A DNA stretch of 64,000 bases from contig NC_006680.1 in assembly GCF_000091045.1 (NCBI RefSeq), positions 855,001 to 919,000 of the forward strand. The letters are read 5' to 3'. This document shows, in pieces, positions 33,637 through 44,752 of this stretch. Under the pieces are notes generated by a model that was not told where the DNA came from, made no database searches, and saw only the letters and a list, made by a program, of their open reading frames with translations. The DNA comes from Cryptococcus deneoformans JEC21 (lineage: Eukaryota; Basidiomycota; Tremellomycetes; Tremellales; Cryptococcaceae). The position numbers and the translations under genes were made by a program. Within the stretch, counting starts at the first letter, position 1. Each line of letters starts with the position of its first letter.

Positions 33637-35516
33637 TGTATTGGAAGACACAGAAGATATGGGGAAAGAGATCTCGTGAAGAGGGATTTTGCGCAGCAGT
33701 CGAAAGACAATGGTGATCAGGCGATTGGCGCTTATTTTGGAGGTGCAGTGTGCTGCGTGATGTTGCGGCCTCTTGCTGGGACGTGCACTCCACTTCACCT
33801 GTAATGTTGTTGCGTTGGATTGATGCAAAATATATGCTTGAGTATAAGAAAGACCTTCTGTGTCGCATGCATATTATGCGAGGATCCAGAGACACGTTCT
33901 GTTCTGGGCTACATACAAAATAAAAGACTAAATTAACCAACCTCCTAATCACGGGTAAAAATACCATTTTGAATTCCCTCGATTATACTTATCAGAGCCG
34001 CCAACCATAATTAGTTCTTTGAAAAGTTTGATAAAATGATAAGGAACCATATTTAAGTAAATAGGCTTTACCGATCAGTCACATGCTGGGCATGCGAGCT
34101 AGGCATCGGCGTCCGTTCAACAGCCGGCGCCGCAAGTGTCGTACTCTAATATTTTGCTACAGCCCTTGTTCCTTCCTTGTTTTGCCTTTTTGTGCATTTT
34201 GTAACGTACGTAAAAAGTCTTGTAATTTAACGCCGTCGTGCATGTAAAATACTTCTATATCACGTGGTATATTCTGCTATTGCCTGCTCCTCCACTTTAT
34301 ATGAACCTCCTAGGCCTATGATTATTTGAAACAGAAAAGCATCTCACAGTTGACAAAGCCATGCATGCCTGCAATTGTTTTTACGGCGCATGGCTCTTAT
34401 TATTTCCTTTTGACGAAAATGAAGCATACAGATCCTATGTTTCTCTTCTGACTGCTTTCTTTGCATTCCATCTCCCATTTCTTTACTTCTCACTTCTTTT
34501 GTGTTGCCCAAACGATAGACGATAATCCTTAATTAATATTAGCCACTGACGATCCGGTACCTAACATTAAATCAAGGGCGAACGGCGAAGGGACGACTGG
34601 TAATAAGAAAGGGTCGGTTCTCAGTTCGCCGCACGTTCCGTCGGCGGGTCTGCCGGTCATTCTTCTTCCAGCTTTCCTATTCTTTTGCCCCTTGTCTTTT
34701 CGTCTTTTCTCTTCTAATTCTTGTTCCTCGCTCGTTTTTTGGATTTCTAGGCTTCAGATTTCAGGTACTTGCTGCTTTCATTGGCATTCCTTCCTTCCTC
34801 CGGCGTCTGCCTTTTTTGTTCTATCATTTACATGCTGCGTGAATACCAAATTACTCCCCCTTTTTTTCAAATTCCTTCATTTTGATAGAAGGACAGGCGA
34901 AGATCAATCCTCCATGAACCGCCATTGACCGAGGCGTGTGAAACCTTTGTTGATGCATGAACACGTCGTCCACATACCCTTCCTTTTATAACTTATATTA
35001 TGTCCTCTCCATCCCTCCGTCCCATTCATTTCAGGATTGGGGTTGTCCTCGTGCCGTGTTTTGCAATTGTTCAAGTGTCAAAAAAGAAGAGGTCCAGCTG
35101 GACGTCCAGCTGGACCTTCTTCGTTATCTGAATCGGATCTTGCCTTCCTATTATGTAACTCCCTCCTATGATATCTTATCTCTTCTTCTTTGTGCAGGCT
35201 CGTGACAGGAGACCTTTCTACTTGCTAATTATTTAATTACTATACAGCTCCAAGCCTCAAGTGCAAGTGGTTAGCCTTTCCGTGTCTGCTCTGCAAAGAT
35301 TCTAGGAAGCGAATATGAGTAGTAGAATGGAGTCAGGGCCATGAGGCAAACAGTAAAGGGAGATAGAAGGAAGCGGTGGAGTTGGGAGATAATAGTGAAT
35401 GGAGTCTGGTGAAAGTGAACAAGGCCCTTACATACTACGTCGTATGGACCGGATGATACAACCCTTTTATACAATATGCTCTCCGTAACCTATTAGTCTG
35501 GCGACCAGAATTAAGC
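33637..35516. other. about 1.9-kb intergenic region with plus-strand pyrimidine-rich tracts
   Basis: 5' of the Zn2Cys6 gene and 3' of the ADAM gene. From about 34440 to 34910 the + strand is rich in C/T, which would fit a plus-strand promoter or leader. The only ATG-started frame nearby is 34957-35205 (82 codons, unfamiliar), and it includes the palindrome at 35091-35116. No gene can be supported. Confidence 0.4.
35091..35116. repeat. 26-bp perfect palindrome made of two tandem 12-bp palindromes
   Basis: The unit GTCCAGCTGGAC, itself a palindrome, is repeated twice head to tail and flanked by G and C, so the whole 26 bases are self-complementary. Five further base pairs (AAGAA with TTCTT) could extend the stem beyond a two-base bulge. 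Seen directly in the sequence. Confidence 0.9.
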
Positions 35517-38488
35517 TTATAATGCGTCTAGCCTGAATCTTCCGAACGTCTCTGGCCGACCATGATTCGGACCATTCCACTGTTTATCGTCCACCCAGCT
35601 ATGTAACCCTACCTCTCCCCGGGTAGGGTTTACAGATTGCGCGTTACTGCTATCATGGTGACGAGGTAGTGATGAGGCATATGGATCGACTTGTGTAAGG
35701 GGAGGCTGCTCCATATCAGTGGACTCGTAATCGCTATCTCTTCGACCAAATTCGACAGCCGACGGTGCCCCCAAACTTTCTGAGCCAGAAGAACCCCACA
35801 AGATTGGATTGTGCCCCACCTGAGATGCTGTAGGAGACATTTTAGATGCTGAAGATGGGGGGTGAATTGGGTTATCACCGGTGGAAGGGAGCTGGGCCAT
35901 CTGGGAAGTACGTCGGTGACGGATACAAGAACAGCAGATACAGCCAATAATGGTGAAAAGAATCAAGACCACTATGGCAACAATGACGGTCACTGGGATT
36001 GAGATTCGAAGATTCTGTCGATACCACGATGCGGCGGTATCTTGCCATGATCCGGGATGGCAAGTTCCGTTGTAACAGTGGCCGGCATAGCCTGATACGA
36101 TCAGTCAGATTTATGCGCCATCTTGAGCAGGTATCAACCTACCGCACGGTGACCCATCAACTAGCGCAGTCTGTAACTCAACGCAATTATTACTATATCC
36201 CGGCCGACTAATCAGCACATGTTATACAAGGGAAAAGGCTTTTGTCTCACATTGAAGTTGGGTTCCTACAGTTCACCATACAGGTCCTATCGTTCTTCCT
36301 TCCGCACGCCTGGCTTAGCCCCATGCTTTGTCCCGCCATACTACACTGCCTGTCCAAACTGTTGCACGTCCCACCAGCGCATTTCAGTCCATCATTGCCA
36401 CAGCTTGTCCCATCACTTGCCGTCCTATCTTCTGGACAGTGGGGCGAGGAGCCGTTACAGTACTCCGGGTAGTCACAGATATCGTCGACAGCGGCGCGAC
36501 AGGTGGTGTTCGCAGAGGCATATTGGCAGGAGGCGGTGCAGCATGCCGAGCTCGACGGATCACAGACTGCCCCGGATACGAACTTGCAGGCTACGAGAGC
36601 TTAGCTAATTGAAGGGCGACGAACTGATTTAGGGCTTACTGGAAGAATCGCAGCAAGGAGAGGTCGTGTTCGCTCCTGGATCACAGTCTTCCCCATCCTC
36701 CACAATACCGTCTAAACACGTCAGCCCGGACCCGAATTAGACGAAAGAAGCAACTCACTCCCACATTGTTGGAGGCTTATTACAGTCCTAGCGCTTGGCG
36801 TTTGTATACAGCTTGTCAATATTCCTCTATTCCCAATATTGCTGCACACGTTTCCTACGGTACACCCGGAGAAAAAATGTTCGGTACTAGAGGTCGTAGG
36901 GTTCATGATATATCGGCCACTGGCATTACAAGTCGTTGTTGTGAGGGGGCAACAAGAGCCAGAGAGAGAGCAGCCAGACGTGCAATCATGAATAGCACCA
37001 AAGCTATCAGTACCTGTAAGCGAATATATTCTCGAGCTTTCCAAACGCTTACCCATGTCCAATCTCATGAGCAATTAGACTCCACTCGGTTCTAGTTGCA
37101 GTGCTAACCCCAGTACTTGACACCATACTACCAGCTTGATCTGCGCTGTCAGTCCTGCATAGTGTCCCAAGCCATGCCACACCGACTTCTGACTCTGTAG
37201 GGCAAGCTGTCATCAAATGCCACAATCCTGCACCATCATCTCCCCTTTGACCTCTCCAACCACTAAAGTCACTCAATCTCTGGTCCAAGGATATATTATG
37301 GTCGCAGCCGATGTTCCATTCTTCCCCTTCGACCACAGTTTTGGGACAGGCCATGTCCTGTACCTGGATCTCAATCAGACCGAGAGAGATATTGAAAGCG
37401 GATTTGTACAGGGACGATATTTGGTTCCAGTTGTTAAGTGTTTGGATTCGGGCTCTTTCAGGGGAGCCATACGCAGCAACATAGTTGCAATCAAGTGCGA
37501 CGCCCATGTAAACAATTTGCTGAGTATTGGGACAGCCACGTGTATCATTGATCGAGTTGATGAAGTTGGAGGGATTTGTCAATCCTCCCCCTATATCGTC
37601 TTTCTTCCATAAGGAATTGAGAGTGCCAAAGAAAGGGTGCGAGGAAGTATCGGAAGTGGAAGAAGTATTGTGAATTGGGTTTGACAGGTTATTGTATTCC
37701 AACGAGTCATGGGAGCACAAGGGTATGGTTGTGATCTCTGCTTCATGATTATAGGCGTCACTTTGTCGAAAGACGACCATTTGCCCAACACCCTCAGCAT
37801 TAATGTCCTTCTTTGTTTTGACCCTCTGGTAGTTATCTTTCGTCATCACATTATACAATTCACCATTAACGGAAAATGATCCTTCCCAGATAGCGCCTTG
37901 CCCGTAGAGATTGCCGGGGTCATGAACCATGACGTTTGCTGAACCAAGGACTTGACTTCTTTCAGAGACCGGCTGATGAGCTCCAGCAGCATGAAGAGTT
38001 GCAAATCTGTCGATATAGCTTGGATGGACAACTTCTCCTGTATACAACCTCCAATCTTCCTCTATAAGCCTTTCCGTCACAGATTTTTGACCATTACAGT
38101 AGACACTTTGAGCGTCTGGGTGGAAGATGTGTTCCGAGGGTTTGACCAACAGCTTCAGCTCAAACGGTAGTAGCTCAGCAAGATCCAAAGAAAGGACGAT
38201 ACTATCTGAATGTTTGAGAGTGGAAGGGGGAGGAGGAAGAGCCGAGATATAACGAGGGTTAATTCCACTATTGGCTCTCCTGGGTAGGATGGCCAGATGA
38301 GATGAAGTTGTCGTTATTTTCCGGAGAGGAGCAGGATGAGGAGATCGGCCTGGAACAGTCGTAAGTTTCCACGCACACACCGCACTCTAATTATACTTAC
38401 AATCGACTACGGTGAAAGAGACTATCGTCACTAAAATGATCCACGCCGCTCGCATAGGCCAAAACCGCCATTGCCTCAAGTTCAACAT
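35517..38488 (-). CDS. membrane-anchored ADAM metalloprotease (M12B, disintegrin domain)
   Basis: Fungal ADAM-family sheddase candidate. The first exon encodes a signal-anchor-like start (MLNLRQWRFWPMRAAWIILV, then TIVSFTVVDC). A propeptide-like region follows, then the reprolysin domain with the zinc site HEIGHGFGAIHDC (HExGHxxGxxHD), split by an intron after HG. Downstream are SGRYIMNP (the Met-turn region) and a cysteine-rich disintegrin-like region with GNGIVEDGEDCDPG and CDYPEYCNGSSPHCPEDR. A single TM helix VIVAIVVLILFTIIGCICC precedes a cytoplasmic tail of about 130 residues rich in Pro and Ser, ending FRFRLDAL. The order propeptide, protease, disintegrin, TM, tail is that of animal ADAMs and of the few fungal members. 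Substrates are unknown. Confidence 0.9.
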
Positions 38489-39963
38489 CAGCACTCGTCG
38501 ATTCGATCCACAACAGTATATGGATTAGCAAGACTCTTTCGTTCTGACGGGAGTTAATATATGACAACCCATGGATTGGAAGTCATTGCGGATATATTTG
38601 AGCTGTAAGTAGAACATGGGCAGGAGTTAGGGAGCGGAAGGGTTTTGATGTGATGACCAGAGTCACCGAATACGCATGCCAAGCACCAAAAAAGATATAT
38701 TCCGCTTTCTTCATTTCTTTTTTCATTCTCTATGCTGCTATCCGCTGTAGCCGGTCTTTTGTTTCCTTCAATATTATTGGCCAGGGAAGCTCATGGGACA
38801 GAACAGAAATGACATGATGCAGACAAACTCGACTGAGGTCATCGTCATTTGGCGTGGTGTAAACAAAGAGATGCGAAGTCCGACCGGCATTCAAGTTCCC
38901 AGGAACCGGTTTGTGGGATTTTCCGGGAGGTGCTCAACTCAAGTGGAGGCGTGGAGGGGGTGGACGTATACGGGAACGGAAGACGGTGGAGGTCAGGTCC
39001 GTGTAAGTGAGGAAAGGAAAGAGAACGGAAAGAAGGAGTCATCTGACGGTGGAGGAGCGGAAAGGGTGGACAAATAGTGGAGGTGGAGGTAAGAGGCGGA
39101 GCGGCCCACCACATTGATTATTCAATAACTACTCCAGGTTTTCCCCCATCCTGCTCTAGTGAGCATGATGGTTGATATTCCGAGATACGTCGCAAAGCGG
39201 GGTGCTTCTTCGTACTGTATTGAATAGTGGAAGTAGCAGTACTGCATGATGCTTATGTGGAAGACGGAAAAAGGAAGACAACTTTTCCAGTCATTTGACT
39301 CCGCTTCATTTGGCCGTAAGGCGCGCCAGATTTTTGAACGCCGGCTAGGCCTTTCCTTCCGTCTTTCCCGTCAACAAAAGCGTCGCCGGTATATTCGTTC
39401 ACTGAGCATATGTACTACGTAGCCGACCTGTGCACCCGCTGCTCGTCGTCGTTCGTGTGTACTGCTCCTTGCCCTTCGGCTTCCTTCTCGCGTTCCCTCA
39501 CTTGCAACTGTTTATCTTTACTGAGTACGAGGTAGCATAGTGCTCGTTTCGGTTCCATCTATTTCTATTATTATGCGTTCTGAACTTCGAATCCTGTCCA
39601 ACGTCACATCCGTCATTTCCCTAAAATGCTTATACAAATCCTCTCAGCTTTCCCAGCCATCGTGATCTTTCAACTAACCTTCGCAATCTTCCAAGTAAGC
39701 TTCGTAGTCTTCGGACTAACCGTGTCACTTTCGATGTCCCTTCGTTGCAGTTCTGGTGTTGTTGCACAGAGGATTCAAAAAAAGGCATTGCGCGGACATA
39801 TCCGAAGTATTCCGATGAGCCACGTGGTGCGGGCGCTGCTCTCCGCTGTCGTCGTCATAGGAAGTGATTAACGAGTTGTGCGTAGGAAGTGCCGCAAATC
39901 TCTTTTGGACGTATCGGCCTTGAATTTCTTAAGGATCTTAGGATAAGTCCCCTGAAGCCCATC
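38489..39963. promoter_or_regulatory. 1.5-kb divergent intergenic region with GTGGAG cluster
   Basis: Lies between the ADAM start (-) and the Smr-domain gene start (+). It contains the GTGGAG cluster 38941-39103 and C/T-rich leader-like sequence at 39420-39700. No gene was recognised; the open frame at 39626-39871 is unfamiliar. Confidence 0.45.
38941..39103 (+). repeat. GTGGAG/GGTGGAGG repeat cluster
   Basis: About 160 bases with AAGTGGAGG, CGTGGAGGGGGTGG, CGGTGGAGG (twice) and TAGTGGAGGTGGAGG, interspersed with GGAAAG-type purine runs. It closely resembles the 6817-6977 cluster in composition and unit sequence. Confidence 0.72.
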
Positions 39964-42944
39964 ATGGAAAACACGATAAGGGCCCCCTCCCCTCGAAAAC
40001 ACTCCGCCCTCCTTGCCGTCACAGACGACTTCGATACTCCATCTCAAGCACCGACGCCCACGCCCCCAGCCACTCTCACGGCCCACCCACACCTCGCACA
40101 TTACATCCATTCCCTTCTCAATAACGTCCATTTCCCACCTCCACGCTCAGCCCTTGTTGCTCAACACCCACTCAGCGTATCGTCTTCGGGCGGATCGGAT
40201 GGCAGTGACAGTGACGATGATCATCATGGGGACGTGTCAAACGTTTCCCAAAGCGGGTCAGAAGCTGCTTCGACGAGCGGTGCAAGTGGGGTGACAAAGA
40301 GTAGTCAGGAGGCGGGGGTAGCGAAAAGCGATGATGGGTCAGCTCGAAAAGCGACGACGGCTGAAAAAGAAGAGCTGGTAAAAAAGATTGTAGAGTTGCT
40401 TGATAATGATCAGGAGGAGGAGATAAAGGGAACTTTGAAGCCGTATATGGGCGAGTTGGGCAAGGTACTGTTTTGTATCGATAGCAAAAATGGAGGAGCT
40501 GATCATTTCACAGGACGATCTGCTAATGGACCAAGTGTGTCTCGATTGCATGCATAAGCGTCGAGGTGAGTGAAGAACAGAGACGTGGCTTCAGGCTCTA
40601 ATCACATTTTCAGACGACATTGAGGGTCTCCCATACGCTCCCCATCTGACCCCCACCCGAGCAAGGGCTTCACCTGGCATAGGCTCCCGGCCCTTCACGC
40701 CGACCAGGGTTCCTTCTTTCCGCTCCCGTACTCCGCTCAGCCGCACTCACTCTCCGGTACCCCCTATCCCGTCCCACTCTTCTGTCACCGTGCCTCCAAA
40801 GCCAGCTTCCTCTTCCGGATACAGTCCTGCCCCGTCCCCGCTTGCTTCTCCTCGTATGCTCAATGCCAAAGCATCCACATTTAACCCATCTGCTAGAGTT
40901 GTATCAGGTATGAATGCCTCTGCTCCCGGGTTTATCCCGAGCGATGCGTGGCGCGATGCACCCTCTGCTGACCAACCGCCTCGTGCAGGTTCGCCATTTG
41001 GCGCAATCGGTGCGCCTAGCATGACGCGTACGGGCTCAAATCTTGCAATCGCTTCGCCGCTCTTTAGTGATCAGCAAAGTCCGTTCCATTCGCCTGTCGG
41101 GACGCCACAGCGGACACCGGTCAAGATGCCAGATTTGTTCTCGTCCCCTGCTCAACGGGCTGCAGCGAGCAAAAGCATTGTACCGGACGACGATGACGAT
41201 GATGAGTTTTCGCCTTTCGGAAAAGGTCTGCCAAAGTTACACCACCATGATACCTCTCTCAAGGCGGATTCCAAACCCTTTAACCCTTATTTTTTCGGTG
41301 CCCCACTTGGTCCCGCACTTAACGCCAGTGCCGGCGAGTACACTCCCAACATGGCCATGTCCGATACGTCCACCTCGTATTCCTCATCCCACATTGGTAC
41401 ATCCGACGTGCTAGACGAGTCCACCACCGAGACCGGCTCTGGTATGACCCCGCTCGACGTCCTGTGCAGCGTGTTCACCTCGGTTCCTCGGCCCGAGCTG
41501 GAGGATGCCTTGCACAGATCAGGATACGACTTCGAGGCTGCCATGTCCATGCTTGTGGCGGCGTACACCAACCCAAGAAGCGGTGCGTCCACCCCTCAGC
41601 GAGTGTCAAGTCCCCGTCCGTATATTGGGATGGGCCGAGGAGGAAGAGACGGGTATTTCCCGACGGTAAGCAGTAGGACGTTAAGGAGGGATATAAGTCC
41701 GACTGGAGGGACACGGTCTCCTGCGGGAGCGAATGGAGGGAAGATGTGTAGATATTTCCTTGCGGGAGAATGTAGGAGATCGGATTGTAGGTTTAGTCAT
41801 GATCTCGATCGGGCGATGTGTAGGTTCTGGTTGAGAGGGCATTGTGCCAAGGGGCCGAATTGCGAGTGAGTGAATATATACTCTGGTTATCTAGCATCGC
41901 TAATCTATTGAAAGGTTTCTCCACAATTTCCCGAACAACCTCGACGTATCTGCGCTCCAATCGGCCATGTCCCGAGTGGAACTTTCTCAAGATGAGTACG
42001 CCCGTCCCGATTCCCCTGGAAACTGGCATCAGCCCCCCGAAGAGTTTCCCGACCTCACAACAGCTCGTTCCGCCAGAGCCCCGAGATTTGACCCATCAAG
42101 AAACAGATTCGCAAACGCGATCAAACGCGCCGCTCCTGCCCCTCCTCGAGACTTCCCTTCAACACAAGTCCAGCCAGCTCATTCGCAAGACTATTTATCC
42201 GACTCTTCAACCTCTTCGGTTCCCGCTCTCCCTCGTCCATCCATGCGTATAAAACTCCGCCCTCCTACGCTCTTACCCACCCTCAAAACCGGTACGGCCG
42301 CAAACGAGCAGTATCTCGCCTCACGCTCCACCTCCATCCGTCTCGGGCACGCTCGAAACGCTTGCCTTGCTCGTGCGGCAGACGCCTTCCGCCGTGGGGA
42401 TGGCGCGGCCGCTAAGCGATTTTCGCGTGAAGGCAAGGCGCTTAACCAGAGAATGTTGAATGAAGCTGCCGAGGCAGCGCAGGGTTTGGTCAAGGAGAGA
42501 CAGGCGGAAGCTATGGAGGCAGTGAAGGAAAGGCCTGCTGGGTGGAGTGATGATCCCGCCGACAGGTCTCAAAGAGGTCAGGCGTGTGCGGGAGGTCTGG
42601 GTGTCATCCTCGGCGTCGCCAGTGTTTCTCGACTCCCACCTGGCGCCAACGCGTCGTCCCTCACTTCTGAAGAACGCACCGAGGCCCTCCTTGACTTGCA
42701 CACTTTGCATGGCAATGAAGCCGCCGATATTTTAGGCCAATTCCTTGCGGAATTGGAGAGAGAAAGGTTTAGGGGTCTGGCGTATGTGGTAATCGGGGAG
42801 GAGAAACATGTGGGTACGCAGGATGAGAAACGAGGAGCAGGTAAGGTGAGGTTGGGAGCGAGTGTGAAGAGTGCGTTGGCTGGATGGGGGTATGCCTGGA
42901 ATGAGAGCGCGGGAATTATTTGTGTGGATCCTTGTCGGACTTAG
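39964..42944 (+). CDS. CUE / double CCCH zinc finger / DUF1771 / Smr domain protein
   Basis: Four exons (39964-40464, 40514-40565, 40614-41865, 41915-42944) give 2835 nt and 944 residues. Order: a helical segment (ELVKKIVELLDNDQEEEIK) and a small CLDCMHKRR motif; Ser/Pro-rich linker; a CUE-like helix bundle at about 460-500 (LCSVFTSVPRPELEDALHR); two CCCH fingers at about 560-600 (CRYFLAGECRRSDCRFSH, then CRFWLRGHCAKGPNCEFLH); a DUF1771-like helical repeat (AFRRGDGAAAKRFSREGK) at about 740-800; and a C-terminal Smr domain from about 860 (LDLHTLHGNEAADIL ... SVKSALAGWGYAW). The LDLH catalytic motif is kept but the usual TGxGxHS loop reads IGEEKHVGT. Smr proteins include RNA endonucleases such as Cue2 of no-go decay; a role in mRNA quality control is inferred. 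An in-frame GTG at 39889 is not used. Confidence 0.85.
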
Positions 42945-44752
42945 GAAGATTTCAGGGATACCAAGTGAGTTTTTGTAAAGACATGGAGATATAAAGCTGA
43001 AAGCTGTCCTTGCAGATATCAGTCAATCAATCGCACCATGGCACGTTCATCTTGTTTCCCTGCCCCCCTCCCAAAAAAAGCATTTGTACCCATCAACCCC
43101 TTTATGAATGTTCAGCATATATATACCCAACTCATTCTTATATACACTCCATAAAAAAGAAAAGAACAGCACGGGAAAAGGAAAAAAAGAAAGAAGAGGG
43201 TCGTGATACGATAAGAAGTAGTGCAAAAGAAAAGCCAAAACGCCATGATGATTGAAAGGGAGAGCCTTTTAGATCTTGCTTAGATATAGGAGAGGGGGTT
43301 AGTATAGAAGTGTATGAATTGGTTCAAGAAGTCAATTGATTCCAGGGAGTTCAGTGCTAACGGGAGAATTCACGCAAGGTGCGAGTATAATATCAGCGTC
43401 GATTATTAAATTCTAATAAGAAATGCTAGAGAGGATTCAGGCAAGCTCTCCTTCGTTGGTACACAAACACTACTAGTACTACTCGGCTCAACTTGACATT
43501 GCTTAGCCTTGAATCTTGGCTCTTAAACGTCATCTACCTCTGTCGTCTAACAAAACTTCAATTCATCTTTGGTTATTCAGCCGTGGGTGAGTAAGGTGAG
43601 ATGCGTGAGCTCAACCGTTGAATTAATAATAATAAAAGCTAAAATTGGATGGTATCTCTAAGGCTCCTTAACATTTACTAAAAATTGATGAAGGTAACGA
43701 AGAACATCACCTCGTGTACGTAAATGTCTGTAGTCACTCCAGGCAAGAGGTATCTTGTATTGGCTCTAGCCACTGCAAGAACAACGATACTACCAGCAGG
43801 CCCGATTTAAGTTATTCAACAAAACCACAAGGCAAACTACGTACATCATCAGCACGCAACACCCACCTTCAAACTTCTCGTGCTTGTCTGCTCTGTATGT
43901 CACCATCTTCGTGAACGCAATCGAACTCGATTCCCCTTCGTTGTCCACTCTTCTTCCCAGCACCACCTGCACTCACTCCACTTATATCAGTCGACCTACT
44001 GGCAGTTCGGCTGCTTGCGGCCATAGCCTCATAGTAGTAGCTATCCGATAAGTCAGGTGGTATACTCAGAACCAAGGACCAAAAGATTGTTAACATGATT
44101 ATGAACTCTGAGTCACTCAACGAACGTCCTCCCTCCACTTCCACTATATTCCTCCACCATCCTCCACCGACCTCCACTATATTTCTCCACTTTTTTACAC
44201 TTTTGTTGCCACGAGATGTGACTGCCAAGAGTTCCTCCTAAACTAGATTCTTATAAAATCTAGACTATAAAACATATAGATTCATAGCGAGGATTGCGTT
44301 AGTTATACGGAATCAACCATAGGTCTCACGTAGTTTCTGGATGGGCCGCTTGTGGCTGATGGAGGTTACCAGGATATACACGTTTATGTGCTCCATTTGG
44401 AAAGGCCAATTAATTAATGGTGGCAAAGGCTCAATGGATATAAACCAGACGCTTTATTCGTTCAGCAACGCAAGTGGATCCAGGCAGGTGGATTATTAAC
44501 TGGATGACTTATTGATCATCAGCCCTCAATATCAATAATGGTATCAAAAATGTCTTTACAATTAGTGTAATATACGTAATCGATGTTCCTCCTAATTTAC
44601 AAATCTCTGGAGAAGTTAAAGACTTTTTTCAGCGCACCGTCTCGTCCAGTCCATGCTGCTGTCCAACATTCATGAACATAGATTATTTCGCCAGATACAT
44701 TGTCTGCCATCCGCGTACTCGCCTTTCCTGCATTGCCACTAACAATGCCACC
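42945..44752. other. 1.8-kb convergent intergenic region
   Basis: Downstream of both the Smr gene (+) and the first C2H2 factor (-). It has purine-rich A/G runs at 43150-43230 and an inverted GTGGAG cluster at 44127-44190. Short open frames are unfamiliar. The length exceeds what two 3' UTRs usually need, so a non-coding transcript is possible, but nothing identifies one. Confidence 0.4.
44127..44190 (-). repeat. inverted GTGGAG cluster (CCTCCAC on the + strand)
   Basis: Contains CCTCCCTCCAC, CCTCCACCATCCTCCACCG and two CCACTATATT-type units, i.e. GTGGAG units on the minus strand, one pair alternating with an AATATAGTGG spacing. It is the only cluster found in this orientation and the only one not clearly upstream of a gene. 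Confidence 0.6.

Noticed and set aside
33525..33967. Several frames overlapping the start of the Zn2Cys6 gene
   Set aside because: They are out of frame with the long Pro/Ser-rich exon and lack a splice path to the zinc cluster.
43869..44228. 119-codon minus-strand frame
   Set aside because: Its N-terminal part is the translated inverted GTGGAG cluster.
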